Origin: Nocardia sp. XZ_19_385
GTDB lineage: Bacteria > Actinomycetota > Actinomycetes > Mycobacteriales > Mycobacteriaceae
DNA length: 64,000 nt
Assembly (NCBI RefSeq): GCF_015355755.1
Contig: NZ_JACVEE010000003.1
Location: 62,001 to 126,000, forward strand
Direction of reading: 5' to 3'
In this document: piece by piece, positions 18,196 to 26,721 of the stretch
Numbering within the stretch: the stretch's first letter is position 1
Layout of the letters: every line of letters starts with the position of its first letter
The notes under the pieces: model-generated
What the model saw: only the letters and a program-made list of their open reading frames with translations
What the model was told of the DNA's origin: nothing
Database searches by the model: none
Made by a program: the position numbers and the translations under genes

Positions 18196-19113
18196 TCAGT
18201 TATAGGTTGTCCATCTCGCCGTTCGGTCACCGGCTTTGAACGTGGTGAATCGGTGGCGCCACTGGTCGAGCAATGATGTGTTGGAGCGCAGTACCGGTAA
18301 TACGCTGGTGACGAGCTGAAATTCGCGTAGACGTTGGAATGTGGGGAAGTGCGGCCATCGGGTGATGTCGTACCCATATTCGGCTACGACATCGCTGTGA
18401 TGGTCTGCTGGATAGTTGAAGCGGAGCTTTCCTACCGCGACCGGGGTGAGATCCCATTCGCGGGGTCCATCGGAGGCCGAGTCGAAATCGCAGATCACTG
18501 CCCCAGTTGGCCCTGCTATGAGGTTGCCGACAAAGCCGTCGCCGTGGATGGGCCCGGTTGGAAGTTGATAGTCAACCGCATCGAGCTGCTCAGCAAGTTC
18601 GTCATGGGTGTACTGCAGAAATAGGCGTTCGTCGGCGGTCAGAATCTCATCCTCGGCGATCCGCTGACGGATCCCGGTCAGCAGATCCCATTCCGGGAGA
18701 TCGAACGGCGGACGGGGTAGCGCGTGGTATCGGCGAAGGATGCGGCCCAGATCACGGCCGTCCGGAGTGAGAGGGTGGGGTGGGGGTGTCACCGTGTGCC
18801 AGAACGTGATCATGTGTTGGTCGTCGAGGACGAGTGGCTGGGGAAGGTCTTCGACCAGGCGGACGGCTGGCATGTCGTGGTGGGCGAGCCATCGTGCCAC
18901 CTCGATCACTTTCGACACTCGCTGCTGGATGACCGTAGAGCCAGCTATCCGTACGGTTACCGGAGCTCTGAGGTTGTAGACAGCATTGTTGGTGAACTTA
19001 ATGAGCTTGGCGCCCTGGGGATCCAAGCCGACCTGCGCGCAGGCACCATCTAGGATTTCACGCGCCCATCCGACATCCACTCCGCCCACGGTAGCGGTCA
19101 TCGAGGTGGTCAT
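18196..19113 (-). CDS. APH-fold phosphotransferase (second copy)
   Basis: The 305-residue product is homologous to the kinase at 14942-15826. It shares the catalytic loop PIHGDGFVGNLIAG, the metal loop VICDFDSASDGPREWDL, and a near-identical C-terminal pattern (AEYGYDITRWPHF versus EAYGGYDVTGWPGF). Its ATG overlaps the end of the upstream XRE/TPR regulator gene (ATGA, 19110-19113). Substrate unknown. It is convergent with the hydrolase-GNAT gene. Confidence 0.85.
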   Translation of the reverse strand: MTTSMTATVGGVDVGWAREILDGACAQVGLDPQGAKLIKFTNNAVYNLRAPVTVRIAGSTVIQQRVSKVIEVARWLAHHDMPAVRLVEDLPQPLVLDDQHMITFWHTVTPPPHPLTPDGRDLGRILRRYHALPRPPFDLPEWDLLTGIRQRIAEDEILTADERLFLQYTHDELAEQLDAVDYQLPTGPIHGDGFVGNLIAGPTGAVICDFDSASDGPREWDLTPVAVGKLRFNYPADHHSDVVAEYGYDITRWPHFPTFQRLREFQLVTSVLPVLRSNTSLLDQWRHRFTTFKAGDRTARWTTYN

Positions 19114-20513
19114 GCGCTCTTCCTCATGTTGTCGATGGCTTGCACGAGGGGGTGCAAACTGGCTGTCCGGCGTGCGCGTGCAGCGTCGCGAAGTGGTCTG
19201 AGCCTGTCGACCGTACGCACGGACCGCACTGCTGCCGCTGCCTTGAGCGACTGCTGGCCGATGTGAAGGCCGAGGTCAGTGGAGCCCTCCCGCACGTATG
19301 CAGTTGCCAGGGCTGTGAGCTCGAAGGTGCGGCTGCGGGTCATGTCGGGGCCCCGTTGATCGATGGCGCGGGTGATGTGATCGATTCCGCTGGCCAGATC
19401 TGTGGAACTCGGGGAGGGGAGCGCGGTCAAGGCGATGCCGGTAAGGGCATCGAGATCGGCTTCGCTGAAGAACCGGACCCAAGCCTGCGAGTCCCCGGGT
19501 GTCGATCGCGCGAACTCGTCTTGTGCACGTCCAAGGGAGCGCGACATCTGTGCGCGGTCCCCGAGGAGGCCATAGGCCCATCCCTCGTTGGCGCACAACA
19601 TCGCCACCGTCAGCGAACTGCCGGAGTCTTGTGCGGTGATTTGCCCGAGCTGAAAGAATTTCAGAGCCACCTTGTACATCGCCACGCGCTTGTTCTCGGT
19701 GGCGCAGTCGGTGCCACGATGGAGGTGCAGTCTTCCAGTGCGGTAAAGGATATTTGCCGCCAGGGAATGATCTCCCGCTTGCTGGGCCATCGCGTGAGCA
19801 CGACCGAAGTGTCTTCGGGCAACGCGGTACATACCGACGTCGAAGCTGGTCCAGCCAGCCAGGTTGTGGAGATCCGCGAGGGCTACAAGCAGCATCCGGT
19901 GAGTCACCTCGTTGCGCTCAGCATTGAGCAACTGCTGTGCCCATCGCACTTGTGCAGCAACGGCGTCGCGACAAGACCCGCCACCATGGCGGTAGTCCAG
20001 GGTGCGCATCGAATCGGTGAGCGCGCGGATGCGAATGACATCCGCTACATCTATACGTTCGGGCGCGGGGGCTGTCTCACTGTCGATGGGTTGCCACCAC
20101 GCGGCGATGTCGTCGGTCGAAGTCCCCATCGTGACGTTCGCTGCGTGTGAGAGCAGTTCGCGGACCTCATCGCGTTCGTCGGCGTCAGTCGAACACGTTG
20201 CAGCGGCGAGGTCCAAGGCCAGCTCAGTGGTTCGGTCGTAGGCCAGACCCATGTAGCCGCGGGGAATCCCCAGACCGTCGGCGATGCGCGCGAGCACGTC
20301 GTAGGCCTGGATCTGCCGGTTCTTGTGAAGGACCTCGTAGATCTCGGACTGGCTTTGCCCTGTGCGCGAACCGATTTCGCGCTGGGAGACACCGCTGCTT
20401 CCGAGGAATTCGTAAACCTGCTTGAGGTCGCGAGTCGCTAGGGCGTTGCGCATCTTGGCCGATTCCCAGATCGCTGCACTCAGTCCCGTCGGCGCGCCAT
20501 CTTCCACATTCAC
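19110..20513 (-). CDS. XRE-type regulator with TPR-like region (second copy)
   Basis: A canonical HTH (VSQREIGSRTGQSQSEIYEV, residues about 40-75) is followed by a long helical TPR-like region (AGDHSLAANILYRTGRLHL, GSSLTVAMLCANEGWAYGL). I prefer the GTG at 20513, five bases after AAGGAG; a GTG at 20507 and the longer frame from 20540 are alternatives. It is coupled to the downstream kinase gene. The spacer before it contains a GACTAG-based inverted repeat that may be its operator. Confidence 0.85.
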   Translation of the reverse strand: MNVEDGAPTGLSAAIWESAKMRNALATRDLKQVYEFLGSSGVSQREIGSRTGQSQSEIYEVLHKNRQIQAYDVLARIADGLGIPRGYMGLAYDRTTELALDLAAATCSTDADERDEVRELLSHAANVTMGTSTDDIAAWWQPIDSETAPAPERIDVADVIRIRALTDSMRTLDYRHGGGSCRDAVAAQVRWAQQLLNAERNEVTHRMLLVALADLHNLAGWTSFDVGMYRVARRHFGRAHAMAQQAGDHSLAANILYRTGRLHLHRGTDCATENKRVAMYKVALKFFQLGQITAQDSGSSLTVAMLCANEGWAYGLLGDRAQMSRSLGRAQDEFARSTPGDSQAWVRFFSEADLDALTGIALTALPSPSSTDLASGIDHITRAIDQRGPDMTRSRTFELTALATAYVREGSTDLGLHIGQQSLKAAAAVRSVRTVDRLRPLRDAARARRTASLHPLVQAIDNMRKSA

Positions 20514-20600
20514 AGCCACTCCTTCGTCGCTGCCACCCACTTGTGACCGGCCTTCAGGCTAGCTCTCGCAGGCGGCCCACGGGAGCGTCGGAAGAGAATT

Positions 20601-20631
20601 GACTAGCGCTACTAGTCGCTGAACTGACTAG
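20601..20631. promoter_or_regulatory. GACTAG inverted repeat plus third half-site
   Basis: GACTAGCGCTACTAGTC (20601-20617) is a perfect dyad of 6-bp arms around a 5-bp centre, and a third GACTAG follows at 20626-20631. It lies in the divergent spacer between the XRE/TPR regulator and the small-gene operon, the natural place for an operator of that regulator. Confidence 0.45.
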
Positions 20632-20658
20632 CCAATCGAATTGGTGCACCGACTTACG

Positions 20659-20687
20659 TTGTGAGCGTTTGCTGTAAATGCTATGTG
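20659..20687 (+). promoter_or_regulatory. Candidate promoter for the small-gene operon
   Basis: TTGTGA (20659-20664) and TATGTG (20682-20687) are separated by 17 bases, a fair match to a sigma-70-type promoter. It reads toward the gene at 20797 and lies just downstream of the GACTAG repeat. Confidence 0.3.
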
Positions 20688-20796
20688 CCACACAAAGATT
20701 TGAGGTTGCCCGAGCATTTCAGGGACCGACGAGCATCCCAGACCTGCTCACACCCTTGCCAAAGAGTTATTTCGGCGACCTAACACGGGAGGTCCA

Positions 20797-21117
20797 ATGT
20801 CGAACTCTGCACTACCGCTACACATTCCAGATCAGCTGGGAGCACCTGCCTATTTTGAATTGTCGGTGGAGGCGCTCTACGCACTCCGGGAGGGCATACG
20901 CCAATGGGTGGCCGCCGACGCGGACAAGGTGACTGGTTCAAAGATTGGCACTCGATCAGTGGATGTACCTGCGGCGCGGGCACTTACCCGGGCCGAAGCC
21001 GTGGCTGCGCTACGAGCCACCGAGAAGACGGCAGATGGTGAGCTTCGTGTGGCACCGACTTGCCGTTCGGTCTGGCTGATCGGTCGGGCTGGAAAGGACA
21101 TGGTCTGCAATGTTTGA
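20797..21117 (+). CDS. Hypothetical protein, 106 aa
   Basis: The ATG at 20797 follows GGGAGG at good spacing. The product is acidic at the N-terminus (LHIPDQLGAPAYFELSVEAL), then helical with a basic stretch (ARALTRAEAVAALRATE). It overlaps the next gene by 8 bp, so it heads a tightly packed operon of small accessory genes. No family recognised. Confidence 0.65.
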   Translation: MSNSALPLHIPDQLGAPAYFELSVEALYALREGIRQWVAADADKVTGSKIGTRSVDVPAARALTRAEAVAALRATEKTADGELRVAPTCRSVWLIGRAGKDMVCNV

Positions 21118-21589
21118 AAGCTGCCATAGCCCAGAGGAAGTCGCCTATGTCTACACCCATCGGCACGGGCTGCCGGCCACGGTGGTTGACCGCCGAGTGT
21201 GTTACCTCACGACCTCGAATCTCGGTGCGGTAGTGATGCCACCCGAGCTCGGCCGGCGTGTATGGACTGCGATCGACCAGAGCTACCCGACGCTGATCAT
21301 CCACCATGTCCAACCCGATCGGGTCTCGCGGCCATGGGTTTTCGTGGTCGGACCGAATTGCGGACTCGCTCGCAGTCGTGCGGTCGCTGCGCTCAAACAG
21401 CGCGGCGGATCGGTCGTGGGCGCAGGCCGATACCGCCGCTGGCGGACGACTGCCCGGAAACACGCTGCAGCCCAATGGAACTGCGGCAGGACAACGGACA
21501 CCGAAGCCGAGGCTCAGGGGGCGTTGCGTGATGCGCAAGCAGTTGCCGGGTTCGCGCTCCGTGTACCGACCACGAAAACCGCTGGCTGA
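21110..21589 (+). CDS. Hypothetical protein, tandem paralogue A
   Basis: The 159-residue product starts 8 bp inside the preceding gene. Conserved blocks CHSPEEVAYVYTHRHGLPA, LGAVVMPPELGRRVWTAID and WVFVVGPN are shared with the next gene, so the two arose by tandem duplication. The fold looks alpha/beta; the C-terminal third is basic and poorly conserved between the copies. Similar proteins occur in actinobacterial accessory regions. Function unknown. Confidence 0.65.
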   Translation: MFESCHSPEEVAYVYTHRHGLPATVVDRRVCYLTTSNLGAVVMPPELGRRVWTAIDQSYPTLIIHHVQPDRVSRPWVFVVGPNCGLARSRAVAALKQRGGSVVGAGRYRRWRTTARKHAAAQWNCGRTTDTEAEAQGALRDAQAVAGFALRVPTTKTAG

Positions 21590-21619
21590 CCAGCAATCAA
21601 CCCGGAGAGGAGGACCGCG

Positions 21620-22087
21620 ATGCTCGCGACATGCCACAGCCCACGAGAAGTGGCCTACGTGTACAACCGGCGATACCGGATCCCCGCCGAGCTGTTCCAC
21701 CACCAGGCTTTCTACCTGACCGGGGACGCCCTCGGTGCGATCGAAATGCCCCACGAGCTCGGCAAACGAGTGTGGAGCGCGATCGACCGCCGGTTTGCCA
21801 CGCCGATCATCCGCCACGCCCGCGCAGGTTCCCCGTGGATCTACGTCGTCGGCCCCAATCAGGGACACGTCCGCAGCCGCGCGCTGGCGGCGCTGAAAAG
21901 CCAAGAGGGGCGGGTCGTCCCGGCCCGCACCCGAGTGTGGCTGCCGATGTCGGACCATCAGACCGGATGGACGTGGCACTCGCAGCCCTCACGCGAAGAA
22001 GATGCGGTGCCTTCCCGCACCCGGCTGCTGCACACAGTGCTCAATATCGTTGACCCTGACCCGGTTTCGGTGCGAACGGTGCGGTGA
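21620..22087 (+). CDS. Hypothetical protein, tandem paralogue B
   Basis: The 155-residue product starts at the ATG at 21620, after GGAGAGGAGG. It shares CHSPREVAYVYNRRYRIPA, LGAIEMPHELGKRVWSAID and WIYVVGPNQGHVRSRALAAL with its upstream neighbour. The strong ribosome binding site suggests good expression. The C-terminal parts of the two copies differ. Function unknown. Confidence 0.7.
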   Translation: MLATCHSPREVAYVYNRRYRIPAELFHHQAFYLTGDALGAIEMPHELGKRVWSAIDRRFATPIIRHARAGSPWIYVVGPNQGHVRSRALAALKSQEGRVVPARTRVWLPMSDHQTGWTWHSQPSREEDAVPSRTRLLHTVLNIVDPDPVSVRTVR

Positions 22088-22093
22088 TCGCCG

Positions 22094-22579
22094 ATGTGCG
22101 CAGCGCTTGCCTCCGTAGGGCCAATGCAGGCAGTGGCCCCCGACACCCTGTTGTCGTTCCCCTCCGAGGACGGACTCCTGTCTGCGATCCGCGGGCACCA
22201 TGTCGGCGAGCACCGGCTGTGCCAACTCGCTCGCGACCTCGGCCGCCTGCACGACCAGCTGCGGCGGAGCCCCCGGAACCTCGAATTACGTTGCACCCGA
22301 TGCGAACTCATCGACGCGATCGATGTGTGGGTGGCGCATCGGCTGCCGAGGCCGCATCCGCAGGCCAGGCTGCACACCGAGGGAATGGGTGCGGTGATCG
22401 ATCGGGTCGCCGCCGCGCAGGTGCGGGCCTGGGACCTGGTGCTGACGGCGGACCTGACCGAACCGGAGGTCCATGCCGCCTGGTATCGCCTCGCCGAGCT
22501 CGTCGACGGATACACCGACCTGACCACCGAAGTCCTCGCCCGCTCGCGGCGTCTGCCGACCGTGGGGGATCTGCGGTGA
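22094..22579 (+). CDS. DUF4254-type protein, tandem paralogue A
   Basis: The 161-residue all-helical product has elements LCQLARDLGRLHDQLRR, IDAIDVWVAHRLP, MGAVIDRVAAAQVRAWDLV and TEVLARSRRLPTVGDL. These resemble the DUF4254 family, whose function is unknown. A GTGA overlap couples it to the damaged paralogue that follows. Confidence 0.65.
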   Translation: MCAALASVGPMQAVAPDTLLSFPSEDGLLSAIRGHHVGEHRLCQLARDLGRLHDQLRRSPRNLELRCTRCELIDAIDVWVAHRLPRPHPQARLHTEGMGAVIDRVAAAQVRAWDLVLTADLTEPEVHAAWYRLAELVDGYTDLTTEVLARSRRLPTVGDLR

Positions 22580-23023
22580 CCGTGATCGCGCTACCGGACA
22601 GGGACTCGATGCTCGCCGCCTGCCGGGGATTCCCGATGATCGTGGACGATCTGATCCTGGAGGCAGTGGGTGAGTTGACCGAGCTGCACCGTTGCCGCGA
22701 ACACCTCGTCCCCATGAGTCGGGTGGCGAAGCTCGATCGGCGGCGCGCGCAGTTGATCCGGATGATCGACCGCTGGGTGAGCCTGACGGCCCCCATCCCA
22801 TTTCCCGCCGCCCGCATGGCCACCCACACCGTGGGCGAGGTCGTCGACCGGCTGGCCGAGTACAACCATGCGCGCACATATCGCGTTGGCGTCCGGCCCC
22901 GATGCAGTCTTTCACGACGCGTGCGAGCTGCTCAGCGACTTCGCCGTCGGCTACCAAGACCTCATCGACGAGGTCCATGCCGGCACTCGAAGGCTGCCCA
23001 CCTTCCCCATGGATTGGTGGTGA
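22576..23023 (+). pseudogene. DUF4254-type protein, paralogue B, frameshifted
   Basis: From the GTG at 22576 the frame encodes DSMLAACRGFPMIVDDLILE through VVDRLAEYNHAR, parallel to the upstream gene. At about 22868-22885 it shifts: the natural continuation (IALASGPDAVFHDACELL, then DEVHAGTRRLPTFPMDWW and a stop at 23021) is in a different frame. Removing one base near the shift would restore a full-length homologue. Either a recent lesion or a sequencing error. Confidence 0.7.
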
Positions 23024-23101
23024 CACGCCATCTCACCGGCGGGCAGCCCGAAGAGGTTCCGCCGTCCTTTGACGAAATCTATTGCTGTAGTTAGGGGTTC
23101 G

Positions 23102-23560
23102 ATGCACCACGTTGCCACCAGCCAGTCCGCCTCGACAGCTCAACAGCCGTCATTCATGGACGCGGCCGCGAATCAGCCGATATTCACCCGTGCCCAACCC
23201 TTTTGGTGGCGTGGCCGAGTCGTGAGATCCGCCTCGGCCATTGCCTACATCCGCAGCGACGTCTCCGGCACCAGTCTGGAATGGGACAAGGTCCACACCC
23301 GGAAACTCATCGAGGACTGGGGCTACATCCCTGCGCGCTTGGTGGTTGTCGAGGCGAGCGTGGATTACCCGATGCTGCGGCTGCGCAACCTCGCCCGCAA
23401 CTTGACCAAGGTCTACGGAGTCAAGATCGGGGCGGTGTTCACACCGGATCTCGGCCACCTCCACCAGAGCGTGCGGCCGGTGCTCGACTGGTGCGAGGAG
23501 GTCGTCACCGTGGAGGACGAGCGGGCTTACCGCTGGGGGCAGATGGCGGGGGCTGCGTGA
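23102..23560 (+). CDS. Hypothetical protein with weak resemblance to a serine-recombinase N-terminal fold
   Basis: The ATG at 23102 is preceded by AGGGG. The 152-residue product has SAIAYIRSDVSGTSLEWDK, then LVVVEASVDYPMLRLRNLA and IGAVFTPDLGHLHQSVR. The pattern faintly recalls the catalytic domain of resolvases (a strand followed by R-x-S), but there is no DNA-binding domain and the Ser context is not convincing. Its TGA overlaps the next ATG (TGATG). Function unknown. Confidence 0.55.
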   Translation: MHHVATSQSASTAQQPSFMDAAANQPIFTRAQPFWWRGRVVRSASAIAYIRSDVSGTSLEWDKVHTRKLIEDWGYIPARLVVVEASVDYPMLRLRNLARNLTKVYGVKIGAVFTPDLGHLHQSVRPVLDWCEEVVTVEDERAYRWGQMAGAA

Positions 23561-23745
23561 TGCCCTGGTGGCAGCTGGCCTTCGTCGTGGCCGTGACCGG
23601 GGTGTTCGCTGGCACGCTCACAGCCATGGCATGGCTGGTCCACCAGAGCCCAACCGAGGACGGCACCGATTCCGGCGTGGCCGCCGCCGAGATCCTTTCG
23701 CGCCTCGAACCCGAGTACAACCACCACGACCCGAGGAAGGTTTGA
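23560..23745 (+). CDS. Small membrane protein, 61 aa
   Basis: It starts in a TGATG overlap with the previous gene. One N-terminal transmembrane helix (WQLAFVVAVTGVFAGTLTAM) is followed by a charged cytoplasmic tail. Possibly a membrane partner of the preceding gene product. Confidence 0.6.
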   Translation: MPWWQLAFVVAVTGVFAGTLTAMAWLVHQSPTEDGTDSGVAAAEILSRLEPEYNHHDPRKV

Positions 23746-23749
23746 TTTC

Positions 23750-23998
23750 GTGCCGTTTTCTCACGAGGCGCCACCGAAGTGGCGCCACTTCACGGACTTG
23801 GAGATCCTGCCGTGCCTGGCTCAACACCCAGCCTGCCTACCGGCCGAGGGCGGGAGCACGCCGGAGTCGTGTGGTGCCAAATGGTGGCTGCTGGCGCTAA
23901 GAGATGCCCGCGGGCTGGACTTCCCCATCCCTAATGCAGACAACGATCCCAACTCCGCCCCAGCCGACCATGCGGCCGCGGGCGGTGAGGACCGATGA
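23750..23998 (+). CDS. Hypothetical protein, 82 aa
   Basis: A GTG start at 23750 sits shortly after the previous stop; AAGG lies upstream. The product is acidic and Pro/Ala-rich with three Cys residues (LPCLAQHPACL, ESCGAKWW). It appears to be in the same operon as its neighbours. No family recognised. Confidence 0.45.
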   Translation: MPFSHEAPPKWRHFTDLEILPCLAQHPACLPAEGGSTPESCGAKWWLLALRDARGLDFPIPNADNDPNSAPADHAAAGGEDR

Positions 23999-24004
23999 CG
24001 CGAC

Positions 24005-24709
24005 ATGGCTAGATCGCAGTCACCTGGCAACCGGGCTTATCGCCGCCACGGTCAACCACGATCAGCCGGTCGCGGGCTGGGGAGATCCGTGCCGGGGATC
24101 CGCTACCCGCCCCGTTCGGAGATCGACCGGATCCTGCCGATCCTCATGGCCAAACGAATCTTCGCGCGCGTGGAAGAGCCGCCGGAGCTGAAACTGGTGC
24201 ACCTGTGGGCCTTGGCGTCCGACGACACCGCCGACCAACACCTGGCTTGGCTCCCGGTCGATCTCGACGTCGCCGCCGACGGACCGTCCCCGATACTGCG
24301 GGCTGCTGAGCAATTGTCGCTACAGAGTCCCACCCGGCTGTGGGGGTTCGGTTTGGCGTACTGCTCTGTGGGCGAACTCTTCCTCGGGCCCGAGGGACCG
24401 CCGCAGGATGCGGTACATGCCGCCTACGAAGGTCGGCTGCGCGAACGCCACACCGCTGATGACATCTGTGCGGCAACCATTTTCGATGCACGCGGGCGCG
24501 CGTTCAACTGCGCCATCTACACCCACATGCCCGAACTCGGCCCGACGAACTGGGACGACAACACGCTGAAAGCCGCCAAACAGACACAAACCTGGATCAG
24601 GCACTTCCACCTCGGCGTCATCTCGGCACACGTGTGGGTCGCCGCCCTGGCCCTGGATCCAGACCGAAACCGAAACCTTTTGAAGCGGCTCATCCAACAC
24701 ACCTCGTGA
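24005..24709 (+). CDS. Hypothetical protein, 234 aa
   Basis: It starts at the ATG at 24005, six bases after the preceding stop. The N-terminal 35 residues are basic and disordered. The rest forms an alpha/beta domain with LVHLWALASDDTADQHL, RLWGFGLAYCSVGELFL, and AATIFDARGRAFNCAIYTHM. It is the last member of the 20797-24709 run. I do not recognise the family. Confidence 0.6.
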   Translation: MARSQSPGNRAYRRHGQPRSAGRGLGRSVPGIRYPPRSEIDRILPILMAKRIFARVEEPPELKLVHLWALASDDTADQHLAWLPVDLDVAADGPSPILRAAEQLSLQSPTRLWGFGLAYCSVGELFLGPEGPPQDAVHAAYEGRLRERHTADDICAATIFDARGRAFNCAIYTHMPELGPTNWDDNTLKAAKQTQTWIRHFHLGVISAHVWVAALALDPDRNRNLLKRLIQHTS

Positions 24710-24939
24710 CGGTCGGCCCATGCCCAAACCCGCAGTGGTGCTGGCCCTTTCGGCAACCGCGGGCAGATAGCTCGCCTGTCGGGCGACAAGCACCATGCCA
24801 ACTCCGTACCTTGCCGACGGCCAGATCAAAGCCCACGGAACGCCGAATCTGGTGCAGAACAATCTCCCCTGGATCGAACCCTCGCATGTCAGCCATCTGG
24901 AACATCCGGCCGCCGCGCTCCCAATCCGATAGGAACGAA

Positions 24940-25383
24940 GTGAATAGCCACCAGCACAACGGGAACGCCGGCACTCGGGGCTCAGCTGGTAGACCATCAT
25001 GTTTGTTCTGCCGCCTGAACGACCCGGTAGAGAACAAGGTGATCAGAGTGCATGGCTTGATGTATGCCCGCTGGGACAACTTCCCCGCGGCTCGCGGGCA
25101 CATCGAGATCGTCCCGCGCCGTCACATCTGCTCCTACTTCGAGATGACCAGACGCGAGAACGCCGACCTCTACCACCTGGCGGGACTCATGAAGACCCAG
25201 CTGGATACCGAATACGGCCCCGACGCATACACCCTCGGGATCAATGACGGGATTGCTGCCGGGCAGACGGTCGCGCACCTCCACATGCACCTCATCCCGC
25301 GCTGGTACGGCGATGTCCCCAACCCCGAGGGCGGGATCCGCCAGATCTTCCCTGGCTGCGATCCCCGCAGCTGGTCCTCATGA
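24940..25383 (+). CDS. HIT-family hydrolase/transferase
   Basis: HIT proteins hydrolyse or transfer nucleoside monophosphates through a His triad. The 147-residue product has an N-terminal CLFCRL motif typical of bacterial HIT proteins (with a possible zinc site), then YARWDNFPAARGHIEIVPRR, and the triad QTVAHLHMHLIPR near the end. The GTG at 24940 follows AGGAACGA. Its stop overlaps the start of a NUDIX gene (ATGA). HIT-NUDIX coupling suggests joint nucleotide or dinucleotide turnover. Confidence 0.9.
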   Translation: MNSHQHNGNAGTRGSAGRPSCLFCRLNDPVENKVIRVHGLMYARWDNFPAARGHIEIVPRRHICSYFEMTRRENADLYHLAGLMKTQLDTEYGPDAYTLGINDGIAAGQTVAHLHMHLIPRWYGDVPNPEGGIRQIFPGCDPRSWSS

Positions 25384-26006
25384 AGACCCTCACGCCCCAA
25401 AGTCAATGTCGTACCCCTGCGTTAGGGTCTGCCGCTATGAAGCCCGCCACAGCGACGGTCGCTGAAATCGTCAGGTGTATCACGCCTCTGGATGCTCTGG
25501 AGCAGCAGCATCTGGATGAGACGATGGCGTGGCTAGACGCTACCGACGACATCTTCCGCCGCGCTAAACCTGCCACCCCGTCACCGCATTTGGTGGCCTA
25601 TGTGGTGCTGGTCGACCCGGTCGGGCGCGCGGTGTTCCTCGGCCGCCACCTCAACGCTGGCTTGTGGCTACCGACCGGCGGCCACGTCGAACCGGGCGAA
25701 CACCCCGCTGAGGCTGCGCGGCGAGAAGCTGTGGAGGAGTTGGGGATCGACCCCGATTTCAGTGTCACCGGCGCCGACCCGCTGATGCTGACCGTGACCA
25801 CCACCGTCGGTCGTAATGCCGGACATGTCGATGTTTCGCTCTGGTACACGATCCGGGGCGACCGCACCCGTGACTACCCGCTCGACGCAGCCGAGTTCGG
25901 TGCGGGGCGGTGGTGGGACATCGATAAATACGCAGTGCCACAGTCGGATCCACACTTCAGCCGATTCTTGACCAAGCTCGACGCAGCACTCCCACCCACC
26001 GCATGA
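25380..26006 (+). CDS. NUDIX hydrolase
   Basis: The 208-residue product has TPSPHLVAYVVLVDP, then the NUDIX box from GGHVEPGEHP to REAVEELGI. A helical N-terminal segment (LDALEQQHLDETMAWLDATD) matches NUDIX enzymes with about 50 extra residues. The start at 25380 is favoured by the ATGA overlap with the HIT gene; an ATG at 25437 is an alternative. It is followed after 25 bp by another NUDIX gene. Confidence 0.88.
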   Translation: MKTLTPQSQCRTPALGSAAMKPATATVAEIVRCITPLDALEQQHLDETMAWLDATDDIFRRAKPATPSPHLVAYVVLVDPVGRAVFLGRHLNAGLWLPTGGHVEPGEHPAEAARREAVEELGIDPDFSVTGADPLMLTVTTTVGRNAGHVDVSLWYTIRGDRTRDYPLDAAEFGAGRWWDIDKYAVPQSDPHFSRFLTKLDAALPPTA

Positions 26007-26031
26007 CTAGCTCCGGAATGGAGATCGTCGC

Positions 26032-26472
26032 ATGACCGATCGGTATCGCAGCATCGTTGATGTCCATGTCGTCCTGTGGCGCAATGGTTTGGTTCTGCTT
26101 GGGGAGAGGGCGAACACGACCTTCGGTAACGGATGCCTGAACTTGCCGAGCGGCCATCTCGAGGAGGGCGAGTCCGTCGTGGACGGTGCGGTTCGGGAAG
26201 CGAAGGAAGAAGTCGGAATCACCATCGCACCTGCGGATTTGCGGTTCGCGCATGTTATGCACCATCACAGCGAATCCGGTGGAGGGCGGATCGGATTCTT
26301 CTTCGAGGCGCTCCGCTGGGAGGGGGAGCCGGTAAACATGGAGCCAGAAAAATGCGCCGGCCTGGTATGGGTCGATCCAAAGAAACTGCCGCCCAACACG
26401 ATTCCGTATCAGGAAGCAGGCGTGGTGAACTGTCATCAGGGACAGGCATTCGCCCTCGACGGCTGGGATTGA
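26032..26472 (+). CDS. NUDIX hydrolase
   Basis: The 146-residue product has VDVHVVLWRNGLVLLGERAN, then the box from SGHLEEGESV to REAKEEVGI and a C-terminal strand region with MEPEKCAGLVWVDPKKLPP. This form (VHVVLWR, FGNGCLNLPSGHLEEGES) is common in Streptomyces and Nocardia. GGAG lies upstream of the ATG at 26032. It is the third gene of the HIT-NUDIX-NUDIX string and the last gene before the intron. Confidence 0.88.
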   Translation: MTDRYRSIVDVHVVLWRNGLVLLGERANTTFGNGCLNLPSGHLEEGESVVDGAVREAKEEVGITIAPADLRFAHVMHHHSESGGGRIGFFFEALRWEGEPVNMEPEKCAGLVWVDPKKLPPNTIPYQEAGVVNCHQGQAFALDGWD

Positions 26473-26721
26473 TTAAGTTCGCCACCGCTGCCGTGGGACC
26501 ACCGTGTTGCCAGTGGCGGGACCACGGACAGCAGGTGATCCGCCGAGAACATGTTCCAGATCTGCGGGGCGGGCAGATCACTGCGACGGCAGCAGATCGT
26601 CCGGAAATGCCGTTGCGACACGAAGTCGCACGATGCGAGTGAACTCGCAGATAGGAGGGCCGAATCTGAATTCGGCTGTGTGAGTTCCGGGCTCGTGCTC
26701 GATGCCCGGCCCCGCTCTGAC

